A DNA stretch of 64,000 nucleotides from Comamonadaceae bacterium PBBC1 (GCA_002256145.1 NKIP01000021.1:1-64000); one strand, 5' to 3'. Shown: positions 16,655-25,572, counted from the stretch's first letter. Notes: generated by a model from the letters alone, not told the origin. Translations and numbers: made by a program.

Positions 16655-17895
16655 CGCTCAGTGCGCCCGCCCAGCGACTGCAGCACCCCCAGCCAAAAGG
16701 CAGCGCGTTCGGCATAGGGCTCCGGATCTTGGTGGCCGCTGGCTTGGGCATAGACGGCGGTTTGCACCATCACGATGCCGGTGGCCGGTTGCACAAACAC
16801 CGTCTGACCATACACCCCTTGAAAGCCGAAACTGCGCTCTTTCAAGGGGTGCAACCAAAACTGGTAGCCGTAGCCAAAATAAGGCGTGGCCTTGTAAGGC
16901 GCAAAGGCGGGCGGCTGCAACGCAGCATCGGTCGCCTCGCGCAAATAGTCTGCGGGCAATATTTGTTGCTCGCCCAGCTTGCCGTCTTTGGCCATCAAAA
17001 CGCCCAGCCGCCCCCAGTCGCGCAAGCTGGCGTTGAAACAAAAATACGCCCCGGCCTGCCGGTCTCGGCCATGGCACCAAAAGGCATCACGTTCGGCCCC
17101 CATGGGTTTCCAGAGCCACTCACTGGTCAACTCGGCCATGCTGCGGCCCGTGGCACCCGTCAGAACGCGGCCCAGGACTTCGGTTTCGGCGCTGGCATAG
17201 ACAAATTTTTGCCCCGAGGGGCTGTGGCGGTCTGAAAACGAGCGCAGCACGCTGGCAACCGTTGGGCTGCCCGTGGCAAAACTGCGTGAGAGTTTCGAGA
17301 CATCGTCTTGCCCGTCGTAGCGTTCGGTGAAGGTCAGGCCAGAACTCATGCGCAGCAAATGCCGGATCGGGGTCTGCCCATAGGCACTGCCCTGCAGGTC
17401 TTTGGCGTATTGGCCGGCCGGGTCATCGAGCGAGGCGATCAAGCCCCTTTGCAAGGCGGCCCCCACCAACATCGAGGTCACGCTTTTGGCCATGGAAAAC
17501 GACAAAAACCGGGCATCTTCGGTGCGACCATAACGGTAACGCTCGGCCACGATTTCGCCATTTTTAAGGATCAACAAGCCCGTGATGCGGCGGCGCTCCA
17601 GGTACTCGTCCAGGGTATAGCCCAGGTTGCGGTAACGGTATTTGATCTCTGCAGGCACACTGGCCTGTGGCAAAGGCAAAACGCTGTTGCCGCGCGCCAC
17701 GTTTTCAGTCAAAACGCCTGGCACACGGTCGAGTGCAGACCAGGCACCCACCCGGTTCTCCATGGCCGTCCAGCGTGGCCCGTTGGGGTAGCCCAGCGAT
17801 TTGCCCAGCGCCTCTTCATCGGGTTCAGCCTGGGCAGCGGGGCACACGGCCAAAGCCATCACCAGTGCCCAGCCAGGTGTCAGGGAATGGGTCAT
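16648..17895 (-). CDS. Exported serine hydrolase of the beta-lactamase/esterase fold
   Basis: The 415-residue product has a signal peptide (THSLTPGWALVMALAVCPAAQA) and the penicillin-binding-type active site SMAK near residue 137, with YASAET as the probable second motif. It is related to class C beta-lactamase-like esterases and 6-aminohexanoate dimer hydrolase (NylB-type) rather than to true resistance enzymes. The start is two bases after the TauD-like gene stop, so the two are cotranscribed. Substrate unknown; a peptide, amide or ester is expected. Confidence 0.8.
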   Translation of the reverse strand: MTHSLTPGWALVMALAVCPAAQAEPDEEALGKSLGYPNGPRWTAMENRVGAWSALDRVPGVLTENVARGNSVLPLPQASVPAEIKYRYRNLGYTLDEYLERRRITGLLILKNGEIVAERYRYGRTEDARFLSFSMAKSVTSMLVGAALQRGLIASLDDPAGQYAKDLQGSAYGQTPIRHLLRMSSGLTFTERYDGQDDVSKLSRSFATGSPTVASVLRSFSDRHSPSGQKFVYASAETEVLGRVLTGATGRSMAELTSEWLWKPMGAERDAFWCHGRDRQAGAYFCFNASLRDWGRLGVLMAKDGKLGEQQILPADYLREATDAALQPPAFAPYKATPYFGYGYQFWLHPLKERSFGFQGVYGQTVFVQPATGIVMVQTAVYAQASGHQDPEPYAERAAFWLGVLQSLGGRTERY

Positions 17896-17897
17896 GG

Positions 17898-18881
17898 TCA
17901 AACCAAAGCCACTGGAGCCGGAAATCCGTTGCGCCCGGGAAACTCGGGTGCCAATGGTCGGGCATTGGGCATCTTGACCCACAAGCGCCACATCTTGCGG
18001 TTGAGCTCGTGCACGCCGTGGTCTTCAAACTCGTTGCGCGAGTGCAGCACGGCGTAGTTGTTGGCAAATTGCAAATCGCCGGGCTCCAGCATCATGCTCA
18101 GGCGGAAATCTTCGCGGTGCATGATCTCGTCGAACAAATCGAGCGCTTCGATTTCGACCTTGGACAGCGGCAAATTGCGGATTTCATGGCCCAGCTCGAT
18201 GTACTGGCGCAGGTAGCGACAGCTGAGCTTGCCTTGGTGGTGGCTAAAAATCGGTGACAGGCTGGGCAGGTCTTCACACAGGTGCGAAAAATACCAGGTG
18301 CGGAAGTACAGACCCAGGTACTCGGGGTGCTTTTGCAAAATTTCGTTGTAGATCGCCGCCACACTCACCAGCGAACTCAAACCACCCTGCTTGGCCTTGC
18401 GCATGCACAACAGGCCCACCACGTCAGACGGGTCTGAGTGGTAAGGCAGGTAGAGGTTGGTTTCATAGACGCGGGTGGTCTTTTTCGTCACATCACCCAC
18501 GTTCATGACCAAGCCCAGCAGGTCGCCCTTGGGGTTTTGCCGAACAGGCACGCCCATGTGCAGACCAATGCCGTAGTAGATGATCTGAATGTCTGCTTCG
18601 CTGTAACGCTCGACCGGCAAGCCGCGCAGCACCAAAAATCCCCGACCGTTTTCCAGTTCGTCGCTGTAGGTTTTCAGGTCCTGCGCCCAGTCGCCAATCG
18701 GAAAGTCTTCGCGACTGAAATTGGGAAACGTCAGCCCTTTGGCCTTGACATGGGCCAGAGCGGCGTCGAGGGTTGCCAACACTTTCGGGCTTAAGACATG
18801 CATCCAAGTGGTGTCGCCGACCATGTCGGCGCCCTTCCAGACCGCTGGCCCGGTGATGGCTTGTTTCATGATCAGGCTCAT
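17898..18881 (-). CDS. TauD/TfdA-family 2-oxoglutarate dioxygenase
   Basis: The 327-residue protein has the facial triad of the TauD family: LPYHSDPSD near residue 138 (His and Asp), NNYAVLHSRNEFED near 277 (distal His) and NRKMWRLWV near 293 (2-oxoglutarate-binding Arg). LENGRGFLVLRGLPVERYSE near 77 is the typical N-terminal core. These enzymes oxidise a substrate carbon next to a heteroatom, for example taurine or betaines. The substrate is not evident and no sulfonate transporter is adjacent. It sits between glutaredoxin and the exported serine hydrolase on one strand. Confidence 0.85.
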   Translation of the reverse strand: MSLIMKQAITGPAVWKGADMVGDTTWMHVLSPKVLATLDAALAHVKAKGLTFPNFSREDFPIGDWAQDLKTYSDELENGRGFLVLRGLPVERYSEADIQIIYYGIGLHMGVPVRQNPKGDLLGLVMNVGDVTKKTTRVYETNLYLPYHSDPSDVVGLLCMRKAKQGGLSSLVSVAAIYNEILQKHPEYLGLYFRTWYFSHLCEDLPSLSPIFSHHQGKLSCRYLRQYIELGHEIRNLPLSKVEIEALDLFDEIMHREDFRLSMMLEPGDLQFANNYAVLHSRNEFEDHGVHELNRKMWRLWVKMPNARPLAPEFPGRNGFPAPVALV

Positions 18882-18919
18882 GGCGATTCCTTGAACGTGG
18901 ACACAGCCACAAAAGAGTT

Positions 18920-19162
18920 TTAACGGCCCAATTGCACCAAGGCGGCTTGCAAACCCGCCAAACCACCCACGCGCTGGTCGTTGATGAAGATTTGGGGCAT
19001 TTGGCGCACCGAAGGGCCACATTTTTCGTAAAAGGCCATGCGTTCGGCTTCGCCGTCGATTTTGATTTCTTCAAAGGCCAACGACTTGGACTTGAGCACC
19101 ATTTTGGCGGATTCGCACTGTGGGCAGGCGGACTTGGAGTAGACAACGATTTTGAGTTCCAT
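18920..19162 (-). CDS. Glutaredoxin-like protein
   Basis: The 80-residue protein starts MELKIVVYSKSACPQCESAK and has a CPQC active site near residue 13, a conserved cis-proline region MPQIFIND near 53 and VGGLAGLQ near 63. It is a single-domain cytoplasmic thiol oxidoreductase in the glutaredoxin/NrdH group. It precedes the TauD-like gene by 38 bases on the same strand. The exact partner is unknown. Confidence 0.85.
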   Translation of the reverse strand: MELKIVVYSKSACPQCESAKMVLKSKSLAFEEIKIDGEAERMAFYEKCGPSVRQMPQIFINDQRVGGLAGLQAALVQLGR

Positions 19163-19200
19163 GGCTTGGATTTTAGCCATGGCCATGCACGCAGGCGGCA

Positions 19201-19968
19201 TCAGGCCACGCGCGGCAAGACCACCCACTGCCCATCGAGCGCATGGATGCGAATTCGCTGGTCAAACACCGCCTCGATGGCGGCGTGCGTGGCCGCATCG
19301 CAGCCTGCGCCGTGGTGCACCACTTGGCCTTCGCACATGACCACGATGTCATCCGCGTGCAGCGCCATGCCGATCTCGTGCAGCACACTGAGCACGGTGG
19401 TGCCTTGCGCCAAGAGGCAATGCACCTGCTCCAACCAGTCGACTTGGTGCGGCGGGTCCAGGTTGGCCAGGGGCTCGTCCATCAACATGGTGGGCGCATT
19501 GCCCGCCATGGCGCGGGCCAGCAGCACGCGTTGGCGCTCGCCACCCGACAGCTCGCCCAGCATGCGCTCGCGCCAATCCCAGGCCTGTGTGGCCTTGAGG
19601 GCGGCTTCGACCATCTGCGCGTCTTGCGCGGAGGGTGCAGCCAGCCAGCTTTGGTGCGGCAAGCGGCCGAGCATGGCCACGTCCCACACCCGCAAATCCA
19701 GCGTGCTGGCTTCGCCCTGCCCCAGCCAGGACAGTTGCAGCGCCCTTTGTTGGCGGGTGAGTGAGGCCAGCGGCTGGCCCTGCCACAGCACTTGCCCGCT
19801 GTGTGGCAACAAACCCGCCAGCGCCTTGAGCAAGCTCGATTTGCCCGCCCCGTTGGGGCCGACCACACAGGTCCAGCGGCCTGCTGCGATCTGCAGGTCA
19901 ATGCTTTTGAGGACCTGACGCCCACCCAACTCGGCGCACAGTTGCCGGGTTTGCAGCGCGGCGCTCAT
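19201..19968 (-). CDS. btuD: ABC transporter ATPase for cobalamin (BtuD-like)
   Basis: The 255-residue ATPase has Walker A GPNGAGKSS near residue 35, the signature LSGGERQRVLLARA near 131 and Walker B MLMDEPLANLD near 156, with LHEIGMALHADD as the switch-histidine region. It belongs to the FecCD-permease-associated iron-siderophore/B12 group. Its start overlaps the permease gene stop by four bases. Location in a riboswitch-led operon supports vitamin B12 import. Confidence 0.9.
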   Translation of the reverse strand: MSAALQTRQLCAELGGRQVLKSIDLQIAAGRWTCVVGPNGAGKSSLLKALAGLLPHSGQVLWQGQPLASLTRQQRALQLSWLGQGEASTLDLRVWDVAMLGRLPHQSWLAAPSAQDAQMVEAALKATQAWDWRERMLGELSGGERQRVLLARAMAGNAPTMLMDEPLANLDPPHQVDWLEQVHCLLAQGTTVLSVLHEIGMALHADDIVVMCEGQVVHHGAGCDAATHAAIEAVFDQRIRIHALDGQWVVLPRVA

Positions 19969-20969
19969 GAACGCACCCCCATGTCGGCATCGAGGTACAC
20001 GCGCCAAAGCAAATAGCCCCCGCCCAGCACCGCCGTGAGCACGCCCACGGGCAGCTCTTGTGGTGCCAACATCACACGGGCCATCACATCGGCCAGCACC
20101 AGCAAGGCCCCACCCATCAGGGCCGACAAGAGCAAGCGCCAAGCGTGTGTGCAGCGCACCAGCGAGCGCACCAAATGCGGCGCGGCCAAACCGACAAACG
20201 CCACCAGCCCGATGTGCGCCACCGCCGCCCCCGTGGCCAAAGAAACCACACCCACCAGCACCATGCGGGCCAGTGGCAGCGGCACGCCCAGGCTTTGCGC
20301 GGTGGCTTCGCCCAAACTTAAAGCGTCCAGCACACGGGCAAAAATCCAGGCCAGCACCATGCACAAGGCCAGCACCACCGACATGGTGGCGCAGGCGCTC
20401 CAGCTGACAAACGCGGTCGAGCCCAGCATGAAGCCCTGCATGGCCTGCAAGACTTGGGGCTGCAGCAGCGAGATCAAAGACGTGACCGCCCCCAACACCA
20501 CGCCCACCACCACGCCCGCCAACAACAGGCGCAGGGTTTGTTGCACACCACGCGCCAGCAGCAGTGTGAGCACCACGGCCAGCACCGCACCCACAAAGGC
20601 CGCGCCCGTGAGGCCCAGGCCCAGCCAAGCGGTCATGGCCCAAGCGCTGCCACCCCACAAGCTCAAATACACACCCACCCCCAGCGACGCGCCCGAGGCA
20701 CTGCCCAGCAAATACGGATCGGCCAGGGGGTTGCGAAACAGGCCTTGCGCCACCGCCCCGGCCAGGCCCAGCAAGGCCCCGCCCAGCCACGCGCCCAGGC
20801 TGCGCGGCAAGCGGATCTCCCACACGATCTGGCGCGACACCGCATCGGCCCCTGCCAACCACCAGGCCTGCCAGCCCTGACTGCCAGCGGCGGTACCCAG
20901 CACCACCACGGACAGGCCCACGGCCAAGAGCAGCAATGCCCAGCGAGATGCTTGGCTGTGTGTGTTCAC
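19965..20969 (-). CDS. btuC: FecCD-family permease for cobalamin (BtuC-like)
   Basis: A 334-residue inner-membrane permease with about ten hydrophobic segments and FecCD-family landmarks: LPRSLGAWLGGALLGLAG near residue 55, NPLADPYLLG near 81 and GLAAPHLVR near 239. It would form a dimer with two BtuD-like ATPases and receive B12 from BtuF. It overlaps genes on both sides by four bases, so the transporter is translated as one unit. Confidence 0.9.
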   Translation of the reverse strand: MNTHSQASRWALLLLAVGLSVVVLGTAAGSQGWQAWWLAGADAVSRQIVWEIRLPRSLGAWLGGALLGLAGAVAQGLFRNPLADPYLLGSASGASLGVGVYLSLWGGSAWAMTAWLGLGLTGAAFVGAVLAVVLTLLLARGVQQTLRLLLAGVVVGVVLGAVTSLISLLQPQVLQAMQGFMLGSTAFVSWSACATMSVVLALCMVLAWIFARVLDALSLGEATAQSLGVPLPLARMVLVGVVSLATGAAVAHIGLVAFVGLAAPHLVRSLVRCTHAWRLLLSALMGGALLVLADVMARVMLAPQELPVGVLTAVLGGGYLLWRVYLDADMGVRS

Positions 20970-21883
20970 CGCTGGACACCAGTGTCGGCTTGGGACGCTG
21001 CGCGGTTCAGACAGTCGGCCATCAGCTGTGCGCCTTCGGCCATGCGCGGGCCGGCCCGCACCAACATGTCCGACTCATCCTGTTTGAACACACACAAGCG
21101 CTGACCTTGCATGGCCCGCAAGCGGCTCCAGCCCGGGCGTTGCAGCATGCTGGCGCGGCTGCTGTCGCCCGCCATGATCACGTCAGGCCGTGCCTGCACC
21201 ACCCATTCGGGATTGACCTGGGGAAACGGCCCCAACGATGCCGGCAAAATGTTCGCCACCCCCATGCGCGTGAGCGTCTCACCCATGAAAGACGATTCAC
21301 TTGCGCCATAGGGCGCAGGGCTCACCTCAAAGTAAACCCGCTGCTGCCGTGCAGCGGGGCTGAGCGATTGCACCGCTGCCTGCACGCCCGCCTGAATGCC
21401 CTGCCACACCCGGTCGCTCTCAGCGGCGGGCACATGCAGCGCCTGCGCCACGGTGCGCCACACGCGCTGCGCGTCGGCGTGGTTGCGCGGCTCCAGGCGC
21501 AGCACCTTCAGGCCCAGCGCCTGCAAGCGGTCTGCACCCCGGGTGGAACCTGCCGCCAGCACCAGGTCGGGCTTGAGCGCGACGATGCTCTCAATGTTCG
21601 GGTCCAGCCCCCCGCCCACACGCGGCACCGACTTGACCGACTCGGGCCAATTGGAATACCGGTCCAAGCCCACCAGTTTGTGGCACTGCTTCAAGGCACA
21701 AACGGTTTCGGTGAGGGACGGCAGCAAGCTCACGATGCGCTGCGGGGCTTGGGCGATCTGCACTTTTTGCTGGCGGTCGTCGAGCACGGTAACTGCTTGT
21801 GAGGCTTGTGCGGCTTGCACACACAACCACACGGCAACCACCAGGGCCAAGGATGGAGCCCAGCGTCGCAAGCGCTCAGCCAT
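20966..21883 (-). CDS. btuF: Periplasmic cobalamin-binding protein (BtuF-like)
   Basis: The 305-residue product has a signal peptide (residues about 8-30, ending AAQASQA) and the class III binding-protein fold: RIVSLLPSLTETVCAL near residue 45, IVALKPDLVLA near 93 and a C-terminal GPRMAEGAQLMADCL. It would carry B12 from the outer-membrane receptor to BtuC. The ATG at 21883 lies inside the end of the preceding gene (overlap of eight bases), which supports this start. Confidence 0.88.
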   Translation of the reverse strand: MAERLRRWAPSLALVVAVWLCVQAAQASQAVTVLDDRQQKVQIAQAPQRIVSLLPSLTETVCALKQCHKLVGLDRYSNWPESVKSVPRVGGGLDPNIESIVALKPDLVLAAGSTRGADRLQALGLKVLRLEPRNHADAQRVWRTVAQALHVPAAESDRVWQGIQAGVQAAVQSLSPAARQQRVYFEVSPAPYGASESSFMGETLTRMGVANILPASLGPFPQVNPEWVVQARPDVIMAGDSSRASMLQRPGWSRLRAMQGQRLCVFKQDESDMLVRAGPRMAEGAQLMADCLNRAASQADTGVQR

Positions 21884-22679
21884 GCAGCGCTTCCCATTGG
21901 CTGAAGATGCGGTGCATCTGCGCCACGCCATCGGTGAGCGCGGCAGGCCCGGGCTGCAAAATGTCGGCCGATTTGATTTCAAAAATCTGCCCGGTCCACA
22001 CGGCCGGCACGTCTTGCCAACCAGGCCTCGCCGAAACTTTTTCGGGGCGAAACTTCTTGCCGCACCACGAGCCGATGATGATGTCGGGCGCACGCTCCAC
22101 AATGCTTTGCCCGTTGGCAATGATCCGGTCCTTGCCCAGGGACTGCAGCGCCAGCTCTGGAAACACATCGTCGCCGCCAGCAATCCCCATCAATTCAGAC
22201 ACCCAGCGGATGCCGCTGATGTGCGGCTCGTCCCACTCCTCAAAAAACACCTTGGGGCGGCGCTTGAAGCCTGCGGCCCGCTGCGCGATGGCATCGAGTT
22301 CGGCACGCATGCCCTGCAAGCGCACAAGGCCTTGCTCGGCCTGCCCCACCATGGCCGCCACTTGGTAGAGCATGGAAAAAATCTCATCCACGCTGCGCTG
22401 GTTGAACACAGTGACCTGCACGCCGGCCTTGATCAACAAAGACGCGATCTCGGCCTGCAGGTCCGAAAACCCAAAAACACAATCGGGCTTGAGCGCCAAG
22501 ATTTTGTCAATCTTGGCGCTCAAGAACGCACTGACCTTGGGCTTTTCTTCCCGGGCCCGGCGCGGGCGCACTGTGTAGCCAGAAATGCCCACAATGCGCG
22601 CCTCTTGCCCCAGCAAATAGAGCCACTCCGTTGTCTCTTCGGTGAGACATACGATGCGTTGAGGCAAGAGGTGTTGCAT
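21876..22679 (-). CDS. Second BtuF-fold cobalamin-binding-like protein, no signal peptide
   Basis: The 267-residue product also has the class III periplasmic-binding fold (RIVCLTEETTEWLYLLGQ near residue 8, KILALKPDCVFGFSD near 58, PDIIIGSWCGKKF near 204). It starts directly with the domain, so it appears cytoplasmic. It lies between btuB and btuF with an eight-base overlap at the btuF side. Such signal-less relatives are common in proteobacterial B12 operons and their role is not established; it may hold or deliver imported corrinoids. Calling it a transport component would be an over-reach. Confidence 0.75.
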   Translation of the reverse strand: MQHLLPQRIVCLTEETTEWLYLLGQEARIVGISGYTVRPRRAREEKPKVSAFLSAKIDKILALKPDCVFGFSDLQAEIASLLIKAGVQVTVFNQRSVDEIFSMLYQVAAMVGQAEQGLVRLQGMRAELDAIAQRAAGFKRRPKVFFEEWDEPHISGIRWVSELMGIAGGDDVFPELALQSLGKDRIIANGQSIVERAPDIIIGSWCGKKFRPEKVSARPGWQDVPAVWTGQIFEIKSADILQPGPAALTDGVAQMHRIFSQWEALHG

Positions 22680-22692
22680 GGGCCGGGTCCAA

Positions 22693-24546
22693 TCAATGTT
22701 TCATTTTCCAACTCAGGCCCACCGTGGTGGTGCGCGGCAACTGGTTGTAGCCATAAGCTGTTTGGTACGGGCTGTTCGTGGCATTTTCCACGCGCCCAAA
22801 CAGTGTCCAGTCCCGGCTGAGGTTGTAACGAGCCGTCACATCCAGCAAGGTGTTGCTGCGCAAGCCGGGCACACCCTCAATGTCCGGGCGTGGTCCTGTG
22901 TAGCGCACGCTGACCCCCATGGTCAACAAACCCAGAGCTTGGGAGACCGACACCGAAGCCAGGGTCTTGGCCCGGCGAACCAATCTTTGACCCGTTTCTT
23001 CGTTCACCGGGTCTTGCAAAGTCAAGCTGGCACGCAAATCGGTCGTGTTCAGTTGACCGCTGTAACTCGTTTCAAGGCCTTTGTTTTTGGCGCTGCTGAT
23101 GTTGCTGAACTGCCATGTGTTCATGTCATACAACAACAAGTCGCGTGTGCTTGAAACAAACCAAGTTGAACGCAAACGGTGAGGACCCTGCGCCCATTGC
23201 ACACCCACCTCTCGGGTCTTGGCAGACTCTGGGCGCAAGTCAGGGTTACCGCTGTAGGGGTCAAACAAATAACCCAGCGGGGGCATGTTGAACGCTGTGG
23301 CATAGCTGGCAATCAGCTTCCATTGCGCATTCAGATCCAAGCCATAGCCCAAATACACGGAATCTTTGGCAGCCAAGCCTTGAACGTCATCTCGGCGCAG
23401 GTTCAATTGCAAACTGTGGGCGGCTTGTCTGTAGACCACACCACCGTAAATGGCTTTGGCGGTCCGATCACGGGTCAAGCCCGACACACCGTCGGTGGCC
23501 ATGTCAATGGATTGTGTTTGATGGTCCATGCCAGCGGACAACACCATGGATGGCAAATCAAACTGATGGGTCCACGACAACAATCGGGTCTGTGTTTGGG
23601 CATGTGTGGTGAAAGAGTAGCCCCCCACGGTGCGGGTGTCATTGAGCTCTTTGGCGTCTGAAAAGCTCAGACGAGAAGTCCACAAAGGCCCCATGCGTCC
23701 TGACGCATACACGGTGTGGCTGTCCAGCTGGGTGCGGCCTTGATGAACATCTGTGGGTTCGGCAAAACTGCCAGACACATCGTAATCAAAGCGACCCTGG
23801 GTATGCGATGAGCGCAAACCCAATTTGAAGTCAGGGCTCAGTTGGTAAGACAGATTCAAGGCATGGTTGTCGTTGCGATACCCATCACGATCGGGATGGG
23901 TATTGAGGGTTTGGGCGGGGTTGGCCGCATTGATGCCATCGGTTCGGTTTTTCCCCACGGACAAAGCGTAAGCGAAAGAGCCCACCGCACCACTTGTCCC
24001 CGCATTCCATCGCTGGGCACCCAGCGAGCCCTGCTCAGCGGTCACATAGACCGTCGGCTGACCTTTTCCTTGACGGGTGAAAACCTGAATCACGCCCCCG
24101 ACGGCCCCCCCGCCATGAATGGCCGAGACATTTCCACGCACAATTTCGATGCGCTCAACTTGGTCAAGCATGATGTGCTCCAGGCTGACCGCACCCGTGG
24201 TGTCTTGTTTGGTCATGGGGATGCCATCCACCAAAACCAGCACCTGCAAGGAGGCCGCGCCACGCAAAAAAACTGTGGACTGACCGCCCCGACCACCACT
24301 TTGGGTGAACTGAAATCCAGCCTCGCGTGCAAGCAAAGTTGGCAAGTCCAACACCTGCGACTGCTCAATGGCATCTCGCCCCAACACTGTCGTGTGGGGC
24401 AACACCTCGGTCAAAATTTGTTCAGTACGGCTGGCCGTCACCACCATTTCGGGCGCTGGGCCTTGCGACCAGGCCACACCTGAAGCCAATGACAGCAAAG
24501 ACAGTGCAGGCGCAACACGCCGCGCACAAAGAGAACGATTTTTCAT
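22693..24546 (-). CDS. btuB: TonB-dependent vitamin B12 outer-membrane receptor
   Basis: The 617-residue product has a signal peptide, a plug domain (EMVVTASRTEQILTEVLP near residue 33, then GGRGGQSTVFLRG near 80 and VERIEIVRGNVSAIHG near 127), and a C-terminal beta barrel ending in TTTVGLSWKMKH. The length matches BtuB. The first residues EMVVTASR serve as the TonB-box region. It is the first gene after the cobalamin riboswitch and 13 bases before the signal-less binding protein gene, so the whole uptake operon is under B12 control. Confidence 0.92.
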   Translation of the reverse strand: MKNRSLCARRVAPALSLLSLASGVAWSQGPAPEMVVTASRTEQILTEVLPHTTVLGRDAIEQSQVLDLPTLLAREAGFQFTQSGGRGGQSTVFLRGAASLQVLVLVDGIPMTKQDTTGAVSLEHIMLDQVERIEIVRGNVSAIHGGGAVGGVIQVFTRQGKGQPTVYVTAEQGSLGAQRWNAGTSGAVGSFAYALSVGKNRTDGINAANPAQTLNTHPDRDGYRNDNHALNLSYQLSPDFKLGLRSSHTQGRFDYDVSGSFAEPTDVHQGRTQLDSHTVYASGRMGPLWTSRLSFSDAKELNDTRTVGGYSFTTHAQTQTRLLSWTHQFDLPSMVLSAGMDHQTQSIDMATDGVSGLTRDRTAKAIYGGVVYRQAAHSLQLNLRRDDVQGLAAKDSVYLGYGLDLNAQWKLIASYATAFNMPPLGYLFDPYSGNPDLRPESAKTREVGVQWAQGPHRLRSTWFVSSTRDLLLYDMNTWQFSNISSAKNKGLETSYSGQLNTTDLRASLTLQDPVNEETGQRLVRRAKTLASVSVSQALGLLTMGVSVRYTGPRPDIEGVPGLRSNTLLDVTARYNLSRDWTLFGRVENATNSPYQTAYGYNQLPRTTTVGLSWKMKH

Positions 24547-24627
24547 GGAAAACGAACAAGTCAAACGCCCTCACCGCCTTCCCCGACAGTGCATGGGCTT
24601 TACAACCCGTCTTGCGACAGGTCACCT

Positions 24628-24845
24628 TGTTGGCCGGTATCCGGGCTGACAGAGCGACCTTCATCACCTTCCCAGCCGTCTGTTTCAGGGCGGCCAGTGG
24701 TTTGAGATGAAAGCTGGGTTTCCGTTTGACTGAAAACCCGTCTGCTTACCGTTGCGGGGGCAGCGCAGGTTAGGTGGGCCGAGTTGGCTTGTCCCTCCTG
24801 CTTCCCGTTGAACTGCGAGCCGTGAACCGGCAGCGCGAGCACCAA
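24628..24845 (-). ncRNA. Cobalamin (B12) riboswitch
   Basis: Read on the minus strand, the leader contains the conserved core CTGCCCCCGCAACGGTAA (24751-24769 region), the flanking GGCCCACCTAACCTGCG, the AACCACTGG segment and a B12 box GTCAGCCCGGATACCGGCC near 24631-24650. This is the adenosylcobalamin riboswitch layout. It ends about 80 bases before the btuB ATG, where ligand binding would block ribosome access or transcription. Boundaries are approximate. Confidence 0.93.
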
Positions 24846-24908
24846 CAGCGCCCATTTTAGGAGTGAAGCTGTCGGCAAACCTACACTTGACCTAGAACAA
24901 ACCAACAA

Positions 24909-24926
24909 ATTCAGTGGCCACTGAAT
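24909..24926. promoter_or_regulatory. 18-bp perfect palindrome between the btuB riboswitch and zapB
   Basis: ATTCAGTGGCCACTGAAT is a perfect palindrome. A TACAAT sequence (24935-24940) lies 8 bases downstream towards zapB, so the palindrome would overlap the -35 region of that promoter and lies upstream of the riboswitch transcript on the other strand. No regulator is known from the sequence. Confidence 0.45.
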
Positions 24927-24966
24927 GACTCCCCTACAATAAGGTACATCTGTTTTCTTGTAAGCC

Positions 24967-25179
24967 ATGGCCAATTCCGACACCATCGATCAAATTGCCG
25001 AACGTGTGGATCACTTGTTGCTGCGCCACGAAGAGCTTCAAAAGACCAACACTTTGCTGTCCCAGCAAGTCCAGTCTCTCAGCCTAGAACGCGACCATCT
25101 CAAATCGCGCCTCGCTGCGGCCAGAGCCCGGGTCGACGCCTTGATTGATCGCCTGCCCAGTGCTGCAACTTCGCCCTGA
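24967..25179 (+). CDS. ZapB-like coiled-coil protein
   Basis: A 70-residue protein with a heptad-rich helix throughout (IAERVDHLLLRHEELQKTN, then QQVQSLSLERDHLKSRLAAA). It fits the TIGR02449/DUF904 group found immediately upstream of zapA in beta- and gammaproteobacteria and thought to take part in cell-division (FtsZ ring) structures. It is 11 bases upstream of zapA. The ZapB-like function is inferred from length, coiled coil and position. Confidence 0.8.
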   Translation: MANSDTIDQIAERVDHLLLRHEELQKTNTLLSQQVQSLSLERDHLKSRLAAARARVDALIDRLPSAATSP

Positions 25180-25190
25180 AAGGCTTCTCC

Positions 25191-25502
25191 ATGACCACAC
25201 AACAAATCGACGTCCAGATCATGGGCCAGAGTTATGTTCTGGGCTGTCCAGAGGGGGGACAAGCACGTCTTCTGGGGGCTGTTCGCAAAGTGGATGAAGC
25301 CATGTGCAAAATTCGCGACGCTGGCAAGATCAAGGCCCGTGAGCGCATTGCCGTGTTGGCCGCCTTGAATGTGGCCTTTGAACAAAACGAGCCCCCCCCC
25401 GCCTCATCGCCTGAAGCGATCCCGGCCAATACACAACAACGCCTGATGCAATTGCTGGAAAAGCTCGATGGCTCTCTGAATCAAGATGGTCAGTTGATTT
25501 AG
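25191..25502 (+). CDS. zapA: Cell division protein ZapA
   Basis: The 103-residue product begins MTTQQIDVQIMGQSYVLGCP and contains VRKVDEAMCKIRDAGK and ERIAVLAALNVAFE, the ZapA N-terminal beta domain and start of the coiled coil. ZapA bundles FtsZ filaments at the division site. It is followed by 6S RNA, as in many proteobacteria. The coiled coil is interrupted by a proline-rich stretch (NEPPPASSPEAIP) near residue 66. Confidence 0.92.
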   Translation: MTTQQIDVQIMGQSYVLGCPEGGQARLLGAVRKVDEAMCKIRDAGKIKARERIAVLAALNVAFEQNEPPPASSPEAIPANTQQRLMQLLEKLDGSLNQDGQLI

Positions 25503-25572
25503 GATTTCTCGCCGCGCAGGTCATCTGGCCCGCGCTGCATCTTGCGGCCACAAATGCCCCTACAATGAACAG

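Noticed and set aside
16648-17895. Beta-lactamase resistance gene
   Set aside because: The SxxK motif is shared with esterases and amide hydrolases, and the C-terminal KTG region typical of resistance enzymes is not seen.
19201-20979. Single 592-codon frame spanning the BtuD ATPase and its upstream neighbour
   Set aside because: Only the part after the ATG at 19968 encodes the ATPase; the rest is out of frame with the well-supported BtuC permease.
24600-24986. 128-codon minus-strand open frame upstream of btuB
   Set aside because: It covers the cobalamin riboswitch, whose conserved RNA core and B12 box account for the sequence.
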